Below, one piece after another: positions 1 to 9,560 of a stretch of 64,000 bases of DNA; positions within the stretch are counted from its first letter, which is position 1; each line of letters starts with the position of its first letter. The position numbers were made by a program, and so were the translations under genes. The notes below the pieces were generated by a model, which ran no database searches, had not been told where the DNA came from, and saw nothing but the letters and a program-made list of their open reading frames with translations. The stretch spans positions 486,180-550,179 of the forward strand of contig UESW01004768.1 in assembly GCA_900491605.1 (NCBI GenBank), given 5' to 3'. The DNA comes from Calamus simplicifolius. Its lineage: Eukaryota; Streptophyta; Magnoliopsida; Arecales; Arecaceae.

Positions 1-168
1 GGTTGTAATGGCCTTACCAGCTAATTGGTCGACTCGAGGAGAAGATGGTGAGGGTGGAGAGTCATCTTGAGTGGCAGATGAAGAAGATGACGAAGGTTGC
101 CTCCGATTTGAACGGCGCTTCGTCGGAACAGTCGAACCACCAATGATAGCACGCCTTTTGGGAGCCAT
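1..168 (-). CDS. third ORF downstream of pol (partial, env-like position)
   Basis: An ATG at 168 opens a frame that runs 56 codons off the left edge of the window without a stop. The visible N-terminus begins MAPKRRAIIGG and is basic (several KR and RR pairs), followed by a run of six serines and a Ser/Pro-rich stretch. It lies about 500 bp downstream of the RNase H stop on the same strand, the place where SIRE/Maximus copia elements carry an additional envelope-like or unknown ORF. No transmembrane segment or domain is visible in the part seen, so the function is not assigned. It could instead be an unrelated ORF captured by the element. Confidence 0.45.
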   Translation of the reverse strand, partial: MAPKRRAIIGGSTVPTKRRSNRRQPSSSSSSATQDDSPPSPSSPRVDQLAGKAITT

Positions 169-271
169 TGGATTCGATTGGAATGAGTAATCAAGGGTTT
201 TGAGGGATTTGGAGGGTTTGGAATCAGTTTGGAACAGCTTGAAAAGGTTTAGGAGACGATAGAAATCGTTT

Positions 272-475
272 GGGGTCGACTCCGCCCTTTTTATTTTGAC
301 CTAGTTCCACTTAGAGTCGACTCCCGAAAACGAGGTGTCGGCTCCGAACCAGAGAATCTGTCAGCGCCCGAATTAGAGTCGGCTCTACAGAAGCCAGAGT
401 CGGCTCTAATTGCCCAGACAGAACATCAAAATAAGAAGGTGTCGACTCCACAAACTGAGGTGTCGACTCCACAAT
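272..475. repeat. dispersed GAGTCGACTC-like motif array, pol-proximal copy
   Basis: About seven copies of a degenerate palindromic decamer (forms GTCGACTCC, GAGTCGACTC, GAGTCGGCTC, GTGTCGACTCC) spaced roughly 20-60 bp apart in the spacer between the RNase H stop and the downstream ORF. The sequence between motifs is not repeated. A second array of the same motif lies in the LTR at 6341-6632. Confidence 0.7.
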
Positions 476-665
476 AGTTTCAGAGAAAAATCAAATTTCA
501 AGGATCTGAAACTGATCAAATTAATCATCAAACTCTAGATAAGTGTTCCTTAACAATTGGGGAAACAATAAATCAACTTTCTAGATAAATTTCCTTATTG
601 ACATAGAGGATTTTCAAGAAATTATTGAAGTCTAGATAGTTGTTGTCCTTAAGAGTTTCAGAAAA

Positions 666-1418
666 TTATTCTAAAGGATCACAAACTCCTAATTCTCCTC
701 TAAGATAGCAAAATCTCTCCTCACTCAAAGGTTTGGTAAAAATATCAGCTAATTGATCATTAGTATTAACATATTCAAGACAAACATCTTTGTTAGTTAC
801 ATGTTCTCTAATAAAGTGATGTCTAATTTCAATGTGTTTAGTTCTTGAATGTTGAATTGGATTTTTAGTTAGATTGATAGCACTAGTATTATCACATTTA
901 ATAGGTATTTTATCAAGTGTGATACCATAATCTTCAAGTTGTCGCTTAATCCAAAGGATTTGAGCACAGCAACTTCCAGCTGCAACATACTCTGCCTCAG
1001 CAGTGGATAATGCAACCGAATTTTGCTTCTTGCTAAACCAAGAGATTAAGTTACTTCCTAAAAGTTGGCATACCCCACTTGTACTCTTTCTATCTAATTT
1101 ACAACCAGCATAGTCAGAATCAGAATAAGCAATCAATTTTAAGGTTGAGTCTCTAGAATACCATAATCCTACATTTTTAGTTCCATTTAAGTATCTAAAG
1201 ATTCTTTTAACAGCAAGTAAATGTGATTCCTTAGGATTAGATTGATATCTTGCACATAAGCAGACAGAAAACATGATATCTGGCCTACTTGCAGTTAGAT
1301 AAAGAAGTGATCCAATCATACCTCTGTAATGCTTCTGATCTACTTTCTTACCTACTTCATCCTTGTCCAGCTTGCATGAGGGACTCATTGGCGTACCAAG
1401 AGGTTTAGCAGATTCCAT
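666..1418 (-). pseudogene. copia pol, end of RT and RNase H
   Basis: A 250-residue open piece encoding the C-terminal part of a copia polyprotein. It starts in the RT thumb/connection (GSLLYLTASRPDIMFSV near residue 36, a standard copia block), then carries RNase H with SDSDYAG, ALSTAEAEYVA and the KHIEIRHHFIREHV block, and ends just after DIFTKPL, the usual copia terminus. It is separated from the upstream RT piece by what looks like a 1-nt deletion near 1475, where the reading moves to another frame. Homology to copia pol is certain; the exact frameshift base is inferred by eye. Confidence 0.88.
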
Positions 1419-3232
1419 ACCAAATTTCTTGAGTATTTCCTTTGTATACTTTGTTTGGTTAATGAAAATTCCGCTTTCTCTTGTTTGATTTGAAGTCCAA
1501 GGAAGAAGTTTAGTTCTCCCATCATGCTCATCTCGAATTCTCCCTGCATTAGCTTAGCAAATTCTTGACAAAGGAGATTGTTAGTAGCACCAAATATAAT
1601 GTCATCAACATAAATTTGAACGATTAATAAATCCTTTCCTTTTCTTTTCAAAAACAAGGTTTTATCAACATTTCCTCTAGAAAAGTCATTTTCAATTAAA
1701 AATTTACTTAATCTATCATACCAAGCTCTAGGTGCTTGCTTTAAACCATAAAGTGCTTTGTGTAGTTTGAAGACGTGGTTTGGAAATTCATGATCTTCAA
1801 AACCAGGAGGTTGTTCAACATAAACTTCCTCATTTATAAAACCATTTAGAAATGCACTTTTAACATCCATTTGAAATAAGTTGAAATTCATATGACATGC
1901 AAATGCAAGTAGTAGCCTAATGGCTTCTAATCTAGCAACAGGTGCAAAAGTTTCATCAAAATCTATACCTTCTTCTTGATTATATCCTTTTGCAACTAGT
2001 CTAGCTTTGTTTCTAATTACTATGCCATTTTCATCTAATTTATTTCTAAATACCCATTTAGATCCTATTATAGGGTGATTTTTAGGTCTTTCAACTAGGG
2101 TCCAGACTTGATTTCTAGTGAATTGGTTTAACTCTTCCTGCATTGCTAACATCCAATAACTATCTTTCTCGGCTTCCTCTATAGTCTTAGGTTCTATATG
2201 AGATACAAATGCAAGATGATTATTGATATCTCTCATTGATGATCTAGTCCTTACACCTTGAGATGGATCACCTATGATTAGGTCCTTAGGATGACCATAA
2301 GCATATCTCCAATCTCTAGGTAGATCTTGATCATTTTGAACAGTATCAATACCATCATCCTTAGGTGAGTCATCATCCTTAACTTCAGGTTCTTGATCTG
2401 AAGATACATTTAATTTTTCAATATCTCTTTCAATCAAAGATGTATCTTCCTCATCATCAATTTTATCTGAACTTGATGCTAAAGACTCATCAAACACTAT
2501 ATGAATGGATTCTTCTACAACTAAGCTTTTCTTATTAAATACTCTATATGCTTTGCTAGATGTAGAATATCCTAGGAAGATACCTTCATCAGACTTTGCG
2601 TCAAACTTCCCAAGATTATCCTTACCATTGTTATGAATAAAACATTTACAACCAAATGCATGAAAATAACTTAAATTTGGTTTCCTATTGATCCAAAGTT
2701 CATAGGGAGTTTTCTTAAGGATAGGTCTAATTAGGGCTCTATTTAGAATGTAACAAGCTGTGTTTATAGCTTCCGCCCAAAAATATTTTGGAAGTTGGCT
2801 TTCACATAGCATGGTACGGGCCATGTCTTCTAAAGTCCTATTCTTCCTTTCTACAACTCCATTTTGTTGTGGTGTTCTAGGTGCAGAGAAGTTATGATGT
2901 ATGCCTTTTTCAAAACAGAATTTTTCAAATAAGTGATTTTCAAATTCAGTTCCATGATCACTTCTAATAGACACTATGGTAGTGTTTTTCTCATTAGTGA
3001 CTTTCTTAACAAATTTCATGAATATTGAGAAAGTCTCATCTTTGTGAGCCAAAAACATTACCCAAGTGAATCTAGAGTAATCATCTACTATCACTAGACC
3101 ATATTTCTTTCCTCCTAGACTTGTGGTTCTAGTAGGTCCAAAAAGGTCCATGTGTAGTAGCTCTAGTGGCCTAGTAGTTGAAACAACATTCTTAGATTTG
3201 AAAGAAGTTCTTGTTTTTTTCCAAATTGACAT
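1385..3232 (-). pseudogene. copia pol, integrase and reverse transcriptase
   Basis: A 615-residue open piece carrying the rve integrase core and the RVT_2 reverse transcriptase. Visible integrase residues are the Asp in HMDLFGP, the Asp in SDHGTEF and the Glu in [10 protein letters not shown], so the DDE triad is retained. RT shows the Asp of [12 protein letters not shown] and the catalytic YVDDIIFG. An acidic hinge rich in D and E separates the two domains (roughly residues 250-310). Both ends are frame breaks: the integrase zinc-binding part lies upstream in another frame (a slip in a run of A near 3215), and RNase H lies downstream in another (near 1475). Confidence 0.9.
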
Positions 3233-3366
3233 GCATCACATATTCGATTATTTTCAAAATTTAGACTAGGAATACCTTTAACTAAATCCATTTTCAATAA
3301 TTTGGAAATTAGGTGTGTGCTTGCATGACCTAATCTACGATGCCATAGCCAACCAATCTCATTCAT
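3163..3366 (-). pseudogene. copia pol, GAG-pre-integrase zinc-binding region
   Basis: A 67-residue open fragment with the HHCC-type zinc-binding module that precedes the integrase core: WHRRLGHAS supplies the His pair and ICDACQFGK the Cys pair. It overlaps the stop of the protease piece by one base (ATGA arrangement at 3363-3366), consistent with a frameshift inside a once-continuous polyprotein. It ends in a run of A near 3215 where the frame shifts again into the integrase core. Confidence 0.8.
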
Positions 3367-3785
3367 TTAGCATTATCAGCAACTAAGCAATGATTACTTG
3401 GAGATAAATTACTCAAATCAATTAAGTACACATTGCCATAGCGTTTACCAACAAGAATAATGCTATTATCAATGGGATTAGTAACAGTGCAAACAGAAGC
3501 TTCAAAGGAAACCTTGAAACCTTTGTCACACAGTTGGCTAATACTTATTAGATTATGTTTAAGTCCATCAACATATAAAACATTATCAATATGAGTAGAT
3601 GGAGTAATTTGAATCTTACCAATGCCCATGATATGGCCTTGACCATTATCACCAAAAGTAACTACTCCACCTCTTTTTGATTCAAGGGTGATGAATTGAT
3701 CTTTGTCACCCGTCATGTGTCTTGAGCAACCACTGTCCAGGTACCATTTTCTTTTCAGTCTGATGGCTGCAAGACACTCCTGCAA
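3363..3785 (-). pseudogene. copia pol, aspartic protease
   Basis: A 140-residue open fragment with the copia protease start KWYLDSGCSRHMTG (active-site DSG) and the later block [15 protein letters not shown] that marks the C-terminal half of the domain. The catalytic Asp is intact. The linker joining it to gag (about 3786-3950) carries a second CCHC knuckle but is in other frames, so the gag-protease join is broken. Confidence 0.85.
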
Positions 3786-3902
3786 AACATTTATGTCTTA
3801 ATTTTAGGTACCCAAGCCTTCTTGGGTCCTTCATGGTTAGAAGCATTAAAATTGTTCCTTTGGGAACCCAAATCATCTTTTTCTTTTTATGTGAAGATTT
3901 AC

Positions 3903-3944
3903 ACATATATGATTTATGTCCTTTGTTTCCACATTTAAAACAAG
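3903..3944 (-). pseudogene. second CCHC zinc knuckle of gag, out of frame
   Basis: Minus-strand translation gives CFKCGNKGHKSYMC, a perfect CX2CX4HX4C retroviral-type zinc knuckle, just beyond the stop of the 472-aa gag piece and in another frame. The gag frame is lost close to A-rich text near 3985, so this knuckle was probably part of the same polyprotein. Two knuckles per gag is seen in some SIRE-like elements (recollection). Confidence 0.7.
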
Positions 3945-3950
3945 TAATGT

Positions 3951-5369
3951 TTAATGATTTTTCAGCATGTACAAAAATGTTTTCAATGATTTTTGCTTTT
4001 TAAGTGGATTATATCCTAATCCAGCTTTATCAAAAACAGCCTTTTGATTTTCCAAAATCATATTAAGTTTGATAGAGCTTAGAGTAAATTTATCAACTAT
4101 AGGCTTAAGTCTATCAACTTCATTTTTCAAACTTTCTTTTTCTTTTATTAAAAGTTCTTTATCAACAACATGCTTTTCATTTTCTAATGATAGTTTTTGC
4201 ATTTGAGTTTTCAAATCTTTGTTCTTTGAACTTAGGTTTGCAAAATCATCCATTAATTCATAAAAAGCACTATGTAATTCATCAAAAGTGAAGTCATCAA
4301 GAAAACTCGGACTTACCTCATCATTGTCCGCCATGAAGCATAGATTGGCCATTTCACTCTTTTCTTCTTCTTCGGAACTTGTGCTTTCCGAATCGCTCCA
4401 TGTGGCCATCATTGCCTTCTTTTTGAACCTCCGGGTGCCTTTCTTTAGTTGAGGGCATTCAGATTTAAAGTGACCCGGCTTCTTGCATTCAAAGCAAATA
4501 ACTTCCTTTTCTTTGCCCTTGTCCTCATCTTTTCTTGCAAAGGGCTTTTTCTTTTCAAACTTCTTCTTCTTCATGAATCTTTTAAATTTTCTTGTGATGA
4601 GTGCCATGTCCTCATCATCACTTTCATCCTCGGATTCATGAGGCTCTTCCATATATTCAGAAATCTTAAGAGCCATATTTCTCTTCTTCTTTGACTCATC
4701 ATCATCAACATGTTGCTTGATTTGAAGCTCATGAGTCATCAAGGATCCCAACAGTTCTTCTAGGGGTAGTGTACTTAGATCCTTTGCCTCTTGTATTGCC
4801 GTCACCTTAGCTTCCCAAGTCCTAGGCAAGGAACGCAAGACCTTTCTCACAAGATCAGAATTATCATAAGATTTACCAAGACTTTTTAAACCATTAACTA
4901 TGTCAGTAAATCTTGTAAACATATCAGCAATAGATTCACATGCATCCATTTTAAACAATTCATATTTATGAACTAGCATGTTAATCTTGGATTCCTTGAC
5001 TTGATTTGTTCCCTCATGGGTAACTTCAAGTCTATCCCAGATTTCCTTAGCAGAAATGCAAATAGATATGCGATTGAATTCATTTGCATCTAATGAGCAG
5101 TATAAGACATTCATTGCTTTGGCATTGAGTTGTGCCAATTTTCTATCATGTTCATCCCATTCCGTTTCCGGTTTAGGAATCTCCATGCCATTAACTCTAG
5201 CAGTGGGTGTGTGTGGTCCATTGACTATAATACTCCATAGATCATAGTCAAGTGCTTGAATGAATATTTTCATTCTAGCCTTCCAATAACCATAGTTAGA
5301 ACCATTAAATAAGGGTGGTCTATTAGTAGATTGACCTTCGAAAAAAGATGAACCAGCTTGAGTTGCCAT
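3951..5369 (-). CDS. copia Gag with zinc knuckle (C-terminally frameshifted)
   Basis: A 472-residue open frame from the ATG at 5369, 47 bases downstream of the PBS. Residues about 15-220 form the UBN2/Retrotran_gag copia-type domain (RPPLFNG, YWKARMKIFIQ, then NMLVHKYELFKM and RVLRSLPRTWEAKVTAI). A Lys/Glu-rich stretch follows, then a CCHC knuckle CFECKKPGHFKSEC at about residue 292, and a heptad-rich probable coiled coil near residues 375-440. Gag packages element RNA in the cytoplasmic virus-like particle. The frame ends at 3951 by a shift rather than at a natural stop, because the second knuckle and protease lie beyond in other frames. Confidence 0.85.
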   Translation of the reverse strand: MATQAGSSFFEGQSTNRPPLFNGSNYGYWKARMKIFIQALDYDLWSIIVNGPHTPTARVNGMEIPKPETEWDEHDRKLAQLNAKAMNVLYCSLDANEFNRISICISAKEIWDRLEVTHEGTNQVKESKINMLVHKYELFKMDACESIADMFTRFTDIVNGLKSLGKSYDNSDLVRKVLRSLPRTWEAKVTAIQEAKDLSTLPLEELLGSLMTHELQIKQHVDDDESKKKRNMALKISEYMEEPHESEDESDDEDMALITRKFKRFMKKKKFEKKKPFARKDEDKGKEKEVICFECKKPGHFKSECPQLKKGTRRFKKKAMMATWSDSESTSSEEEEKSEMANLCFMADNDEVSPSFLDDFTFDELHSAFYELMDDFANLSSKNKDLKTQMQKLSLENEKHVVDKELLIKEKESLKNEVDRLKPIVDKFTLSSIKLNMILENQKAVFDKAGLGYNPLKKQKSLKTFLYMLKNH

Positions 5370-5415
5370 GTGGATCTTTGACTCTTGATCGTTAGATCAA
5401 ATCAAATGAGCACTA

Positions 5416-5427
5416 GCTCTGATACCA
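5416..5427 (-). promoter_or_regulatory. primer-binding site, initiator tRNA-Met type
   Basis: Minus strand reads TGGTATCAGAGC, complementary to the 3' end of plant initiator tRNA-Met, separated from the LTR end by two bases. This is where minus-strand cDNA synthesis is primed and it fixes the LTR boundary at 5430. Confidence 0.9.
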
Positions 5428-5429
5428 AT

Positions 5430-6804
5430 TGTTGGTCCAGATAGCAACCCAAGAGGGGGGGTGAATTGGGTTTTTCAAAAATTAAACTCTTTTGAAAGAT
5501 AACCCCCAGCGGAAATAAAAACTTAGATTCACAATTTAAAACTAAGCAACTATAAATAGAGAGTTGAAGATAAAGAGACAATCACGGCAAACACAATAGA
5601 TTTTATAGTGGTTCGGTGTACCTACACCTACGTCCACTCCCAAGTACCTCTTGGGTCCACACTATAATCAAACTGATTACAGCAGAGTTGTTTTGCAAGC
5701 TCACAACTCAAACTTGTTGTTTTCCCGGGTGCACAACGAACCCAGCTGGTTTTCAAGGCTCACCAGCACAAAACCTAAAACCACAAGCTAATGCTTGCAC
5801 AAGGCTAACAGCCTCAACTGAATCAATCACCAGATTGACCCAGCAAACAGTATTTGATTTTACAAAAGCAAACTGCTCCTTCAATGAGCAAATATACAAT
5901 AATGAAACAATAAATAGAGATTAGGAACCAAAGCCTGATTCGAAGATCTTGGTGGCTTCTTCCTTCTCTTCCTTTGAATGGATCTTCCTTTGAATATGCT
6001 CTTGAGACAGAAGATTGAAAAACTAGGGCTTCTTCCTTCTCTTGAGATTTCTTCTAAATAGAACAGCAAAGGCTTGGAATCTCTTCTCTTCTTTTGGGGA
6101 ATGAGTATGATCTTTCCTTACAGGTTTTCCCTCTTTTCTTTTCTGATGGATCTCAAGGATTTTCTCTATTCTTTTCTTTTTGCCTCTCTTGTTCTTTTTT
6201 TGGGATGCAATCAACCCTCTTCTTATAGATCCGATTAATCCACAAATAGTGTGAAACTATCCGTTAGAAGCAAGTGTAAAAAGGATTAGATCCATAAATA
6301 ACAATAGCCGTTGGGATTAAAATAGATAAAGATAAAGTTTAGAGTCGTTCTGACAGTTCTGGAGCCGTGTCTGACATTCTGGAGTCGGCTCTAACTTTTC
6401 TGGAGTCGAAAAATTATTTAATCCGCTCGATCTGGAGTCGTCTCTGACTTTTCTGGGGTCGACACAAAATTCTTCTGGAGTCGACTCTAACAGTCTGGGA
6501 GTCGACTCTAAGTCGTGGCCTGAAAATCCAACGTTCTGTTGTTTCTGATAGAGTCGGCTCTCACAGTCCCGGAGTCGACTCTAAGTCTGTGCCATTTTCC
6601 GGAGTCGGCTCTGCGATTCCATGTGTCGACTCTAATGTCTGCAGTCTTACCTTGACATTAGATTCAAACCAGAACTTGATTTTCTCTTGATTTTGATCAT
6701 CAAATAGACTTATAATCTGAAAAACTTAATCAAAATCATTAGTAACATCAAATGTTATACTAAAATAGTTTTGTTAATCATCAAAATCCTCAATTGGGTC
6801 AACA
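5430..6804 (-). repeat. 5' LTR of the SIRE-like copia element
   Basis: A 1,375-bp LTR. On the plus strand it begins TGTTGGTCCAG directly after the PBS and ends GGGTCAACA, giving the imperfect terminal inverted repeat TGTTGG/TCAACA typical of copia LTRs. It holds the motif block near 5612-5660 commonly seen in plant copia LTRs (GTGGTTCGGTGTACC) and the GAGTCGACTC-type array at 6341-6632. The second LTR is not in the window, so the upper boundary rests on the terminal inverted repeat and the abrupt composition change at 6805. Confidence 0.8.
6341..6632. repeat. dispersed GAGTCGACTC-like motif array inside the LTR
   Basis: About twelve degenerate copies of GGAGTCGACTCT or GAGTCGGCTC at roughly 20-bp spacing (near 6341, 6361, 6381, 6401, 6434, 6456, 6477, 6499, 6550, 6572, 6601, 6622). 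Several are perfect 10-bp palindromes. The words between motifs differ (TTCTGACA, TAACTTTTCTG and others), so the decamer itself is the conserved unit. Confidence 0.75.
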
Positions 6805-6985
6805 GGAGGGTCTCGGGGTAGGATATCGTGAATGCACTCCGAGACCGACGGGGGGTCTCGGGGTAGGATGTTGAGACCGCACCCCGAGACCGACGGGGGT
6901 CTCGGGATAGGATGTTGAGACCACACCCCGAGACCGACGGGGGGTCTCGGGGTAGGAAGCTGTGAATGCACACCGAGACCGACGC
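6805..6985. repeat. minisatellite of 44-45 bp hairpin-forming units (4 copies)
   Basis: Four tandem units with starts at 6808, 6853, 6897 and 6942. Each unit contains GGTCTCGGGG and, after a loop of about 18 bases, the inverse CCCCGAGACC (first copies slightly varied), so each repeat can fold into a hairpin with a stem of about 10 bp. The array starts exactly at the copia LTR edge. Confidence 0.8.
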
Positions 6986-7460
6986 CGAGATGGAAATGGG
7001 CCCCGACCGACCCAGAGGTCGAGGTGGGCCGGAGCCGACGCCGAGACTGACGCTGAGATGGAAATGGACCGAACCGACACGGAGGTCAAGGTGGGCCGGA
7101 GCCGACGCCGAGACCGATGCCGAGATGGAAATGGGCCGTGACCGACACGAAGGTCTGGGCCGGAGCCGACGCCGAGATGGGAATGGGCCGTGACCGACAC
7201 GAAGGTCGAGGTGGCCCGGAGCCGACGCCGAGACCGACGCCGAGATGGAAATGGGCCGCGATCGACATGGAGGTCGAGGTGGGCCGGAGCCAACGCCGAG
7301 ATGAGAATGGGCCGACCGACACGGAGGTCGAGGTGGCTCGGAGCCGACGCCGAGACCGACGCAGAGATGAAAATGGACCCCGATCGACACGGAGGTCGAG
7401 GTGGGCCGGAGCTGATGCCGAGATGGAAATGGGCTGCGACCGACCCGGAGGTCGAGATGG
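6986..7460. repeat. GC-rich tandem array of 54-68 bp units (8 copies)
   Basis: Eight units, each beginning CCGACGCCGAG and ending GGTGGGCCGGAG or similar. Short (54-56 bp) and long (64-68 bp) forms differ by an extra 12-bp CCGACGCCGAGA-like insertion, in the order S, L, L, S, L, S, L, S. Several overlapping open frames of up to 247 aa occur here on both strands, but they only translate the repeat and are not treated as genes. Confidence 0.8.
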
Positions 7461-8107
7461 GCTGGAGGTCGAAGCGGCGCTCTGTCAGCTTCCTTCATGG
7501 TTCTCTAACGGCGTTGGATCAGCCACATCAGAGGGTTATCACGTTACAAGAGATTTCAATGAGAATGGACCTAGATGAAGTACAAAACAGAGCATATATC
7601 ATTCCGCATTGAGGATGATCCTCAAGAATTTAAACGCGCATTCTGCCAGCATTATTTCTCTGCTTCATAACCACAGGTAGAATTACTTCCTTTTCCCGCT
7701 ATGTCAAGTTCCAACAATTGGGCTCATAAATATTATTAATTGAAATGATTTCATGGTAAAAACTAATTTAACACTATGTGCATTACCTGTTAAAAATTGA
7801 ATCTATGCACTTGCATATGTGCCAAAGGATTTGTGTTTCTGGGCTTGCAAAAGCAAGACAAATTCACCTCCTTGGTCTCTTAATCCAGTTGATAGAAGTT
7901 ATCAGGTTGCATGTCCTGCCGTTTGGCAGGGGATCTTTCATACATAGATACATTGCAAAACAAAATGCAGCAAACCTCTTTGACCTAAATCTTGTGTTAT
8001 TTGGTTACTTTTAATGTAGTATGAGCTGGCAAATCAATTAGATAATAGCACATGATGGATAACTAGAAGATCACATATGATGGCTCATCTGATGGCGGTA
8101 TATGTTT
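7461..8107. other. unassigned non-repetitive stretch
   Basis: Single-copy-looking sequence after the tandem array. A 31-codon ORF from 7575 (MKYKTEHISFRIEDDPQ) looks coding-like but matches nothing I recognise. The 78-aa frame at 7778-8014 has no recognisable domain. Confidence 0.5.
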
Positions 8108-8882
8108 TGATGGGGAAACAACAACATAGTAGTAACAAATCACAATATGCAGCGGAGATATGTTCCCCCAACTTGCAAGAATCTGTGAGAAGCAATAACA
8201 AAAATATGTGGCAGTAATTGAATATCACAAACACACAAGAGACACCAAGATTTTTAACTTGAAAACCCTCAAAGCAAGGGTAAAAACCATGGGTCGTCCA
8301 TACCAAAGAAATAGCTCCACTATGATCAAATAAGGGTACAAGAGAATCTCAAATAAGAACACAAATAAGTGCTCACAGCCAATAAAACAATAAAGCTAAG
8401 AAGCTTACAATAGAGAACCAAGAAGTTTAACAAACTCTAAAAATAGAGCTACTGACCTGAGTTTCTCGCATCTCAGACCTTGTTTCACTGATCCAACCAT
8501 TCAGAATGAAGAACCATATGTCATGAACTTGCTGTCAAAATTTGAGCCCGATCCAACGGTGAACGAATCTGCAATAGAATTTTACGGTGACTGCTCTGAG
8601 TATGTGCGGGGAGGGCTTTTTCTTCTCTTCTCTCGAATGCCCGCTCTCTTCTTTTTTACTCAAAAATTAACCCTAATATCACCCTAATAGACTCATCACT
8701 TCTTACCAAGTTGATTCTTACCTAATCAGACTCACCACTGATTAGAGATTCTTACCAAGATGGACTCTTGACTCATCACTGATTAGGGATTCTTACCAAA
8801 TTAGACTCAGACAAGTGTGACACAAAGTGGACTTACACATTTGGGCCTTTTCTCCACATAGGAAGGAAGCCCAAACCCAACA
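8108..8882 (-). mobile_element. solo LTR of a copia-type element with 5-bp TSD
   Basis: A 775-bp segment that begins TGATGGGGAAAC, ends CCCAAACCCAACA, and is flanked on both sides by TGTTT (8103-8107 and 8883-8887), an exact 5-bp target-site duplication. The segment near 8255-8340 (CTTGAAAACCCTC, then a CCATGGGTCGTCC block) resembles plant copia LTR leader text read in reverse, hence the minus assignment. With no internal sequence it is best explained as a solo LTR left by LTR-LTR recombination. Confidence 0.75.
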
Positions 8883-9560
8883 TGTTTACTTAAAAAAAAA
8901 GAAAGTTTTGATTAGGGTTAGAGCTCATCAGAGCTAACAATCATAGAGTGGACTAATTCAAAAAGGATTCTTCCACAGGTTTAGGATTGGGCAAACCAAG
9001 TTTGAGCTTAAGCCTAACTTAAGGATTGGAGGTTTTTGAAGAAATTCTTCAAACTTTTTCTGCTTTCTCTCTCTTGTAGGAGTGCGTTGAAGGGCGCTCG
9101 AGATTTGGTTTTGGACGTCAACATTTTTTGAATTGCTAGACTTCCTCTCACATGTTGATATGGCTGGCTCTTGCTCTTCGTTTGTAGTAAAACACATTTC
9201 TTCTGCTTATTTCTTTTATAAATCCTTCTAAAGTGGTTCTGCCTTATTTGTAGCTCGTCGTATGGTACCTGCGCTGGTTTTGAGCACCGTGATGAAAACC
9301 AATCGTCTGTGCTGGTTTCGAGCACTGTGATGAACCAATCTTATATCCATGTCAATATCTTGATTAGAAGGACTGGCCATTTGTTTCAGCTGCTCCGGTG
9401 GTGGCAAGGGCTTAGTATAGGGCCGGCCCGTTAGCCGTCCAGCCGGTGACGAGAATCCATGCAATGTATCGTTGGACGGTTCTGATCTCGCGATCTCGTG
9501 TCCTGACTCTTATACTCCACTATACGTTGTACCGCTGAAACTCTCTCTATAATATACCTC
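8883..9560 (-). other. possible minus-strand gene start with promoter-like TATA, product unknown
   Basis: On the minus strand a TATATTATAGAGAGAG block (about 9541-9556) is followed by ATGs at 9464 and 9380. The frame from 9464 runs 78 codons (MHGFSSPAGRLTGRPY...), and overlapping frames down to about 8958 give basic, coding-like text such as RTPTRERKQKKFEEFLQK. A roughly 36-bp element (ATTGGTT...AACCAGCRCAGR) is tandemly duplicated at about 9275-9350 and disrupts any single frame. I recognise no domain. It may be a gene fragment or first exons of an unrecognised gene; support is weak. Confidence 0.25.

Larger units (their letters stand above)
1..6804 (-). mobile_element. Ty1/copia LTR retrotransposon, SIRE/Maximus-like, left part off window
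   Basis: Minus-strand copia element in the order LTR (5430-6804), PBS (5416-5427), gag (3951-5369), protease, integrase, reverse transcriptase and RNase H (about 3950 down to 666), then a spacer and the start of another ORF (168 down to 1). The protease-integrase-RT-RNase H order is diagnostic of copia. The long LTR of about 1.4 kb, a gag with two CCHC knuckles and an extra ORF after pol fit the SIRE/Maximus lineage; that lineage call is inference. The pol frame is broken at least three times, so the copy is not autonomous. The second LTR and its target-site duplication lie outside the window. Confidence 0.9.

Noticed and set aside
6755..7612. Overlapping ORFs up to 247 aa on both strands, rich in Arg/Gly/Pro.
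   Set aside because: They only translate the GC-rich tandem arrays; the same text is open on both strands and in several frames, with no domain.
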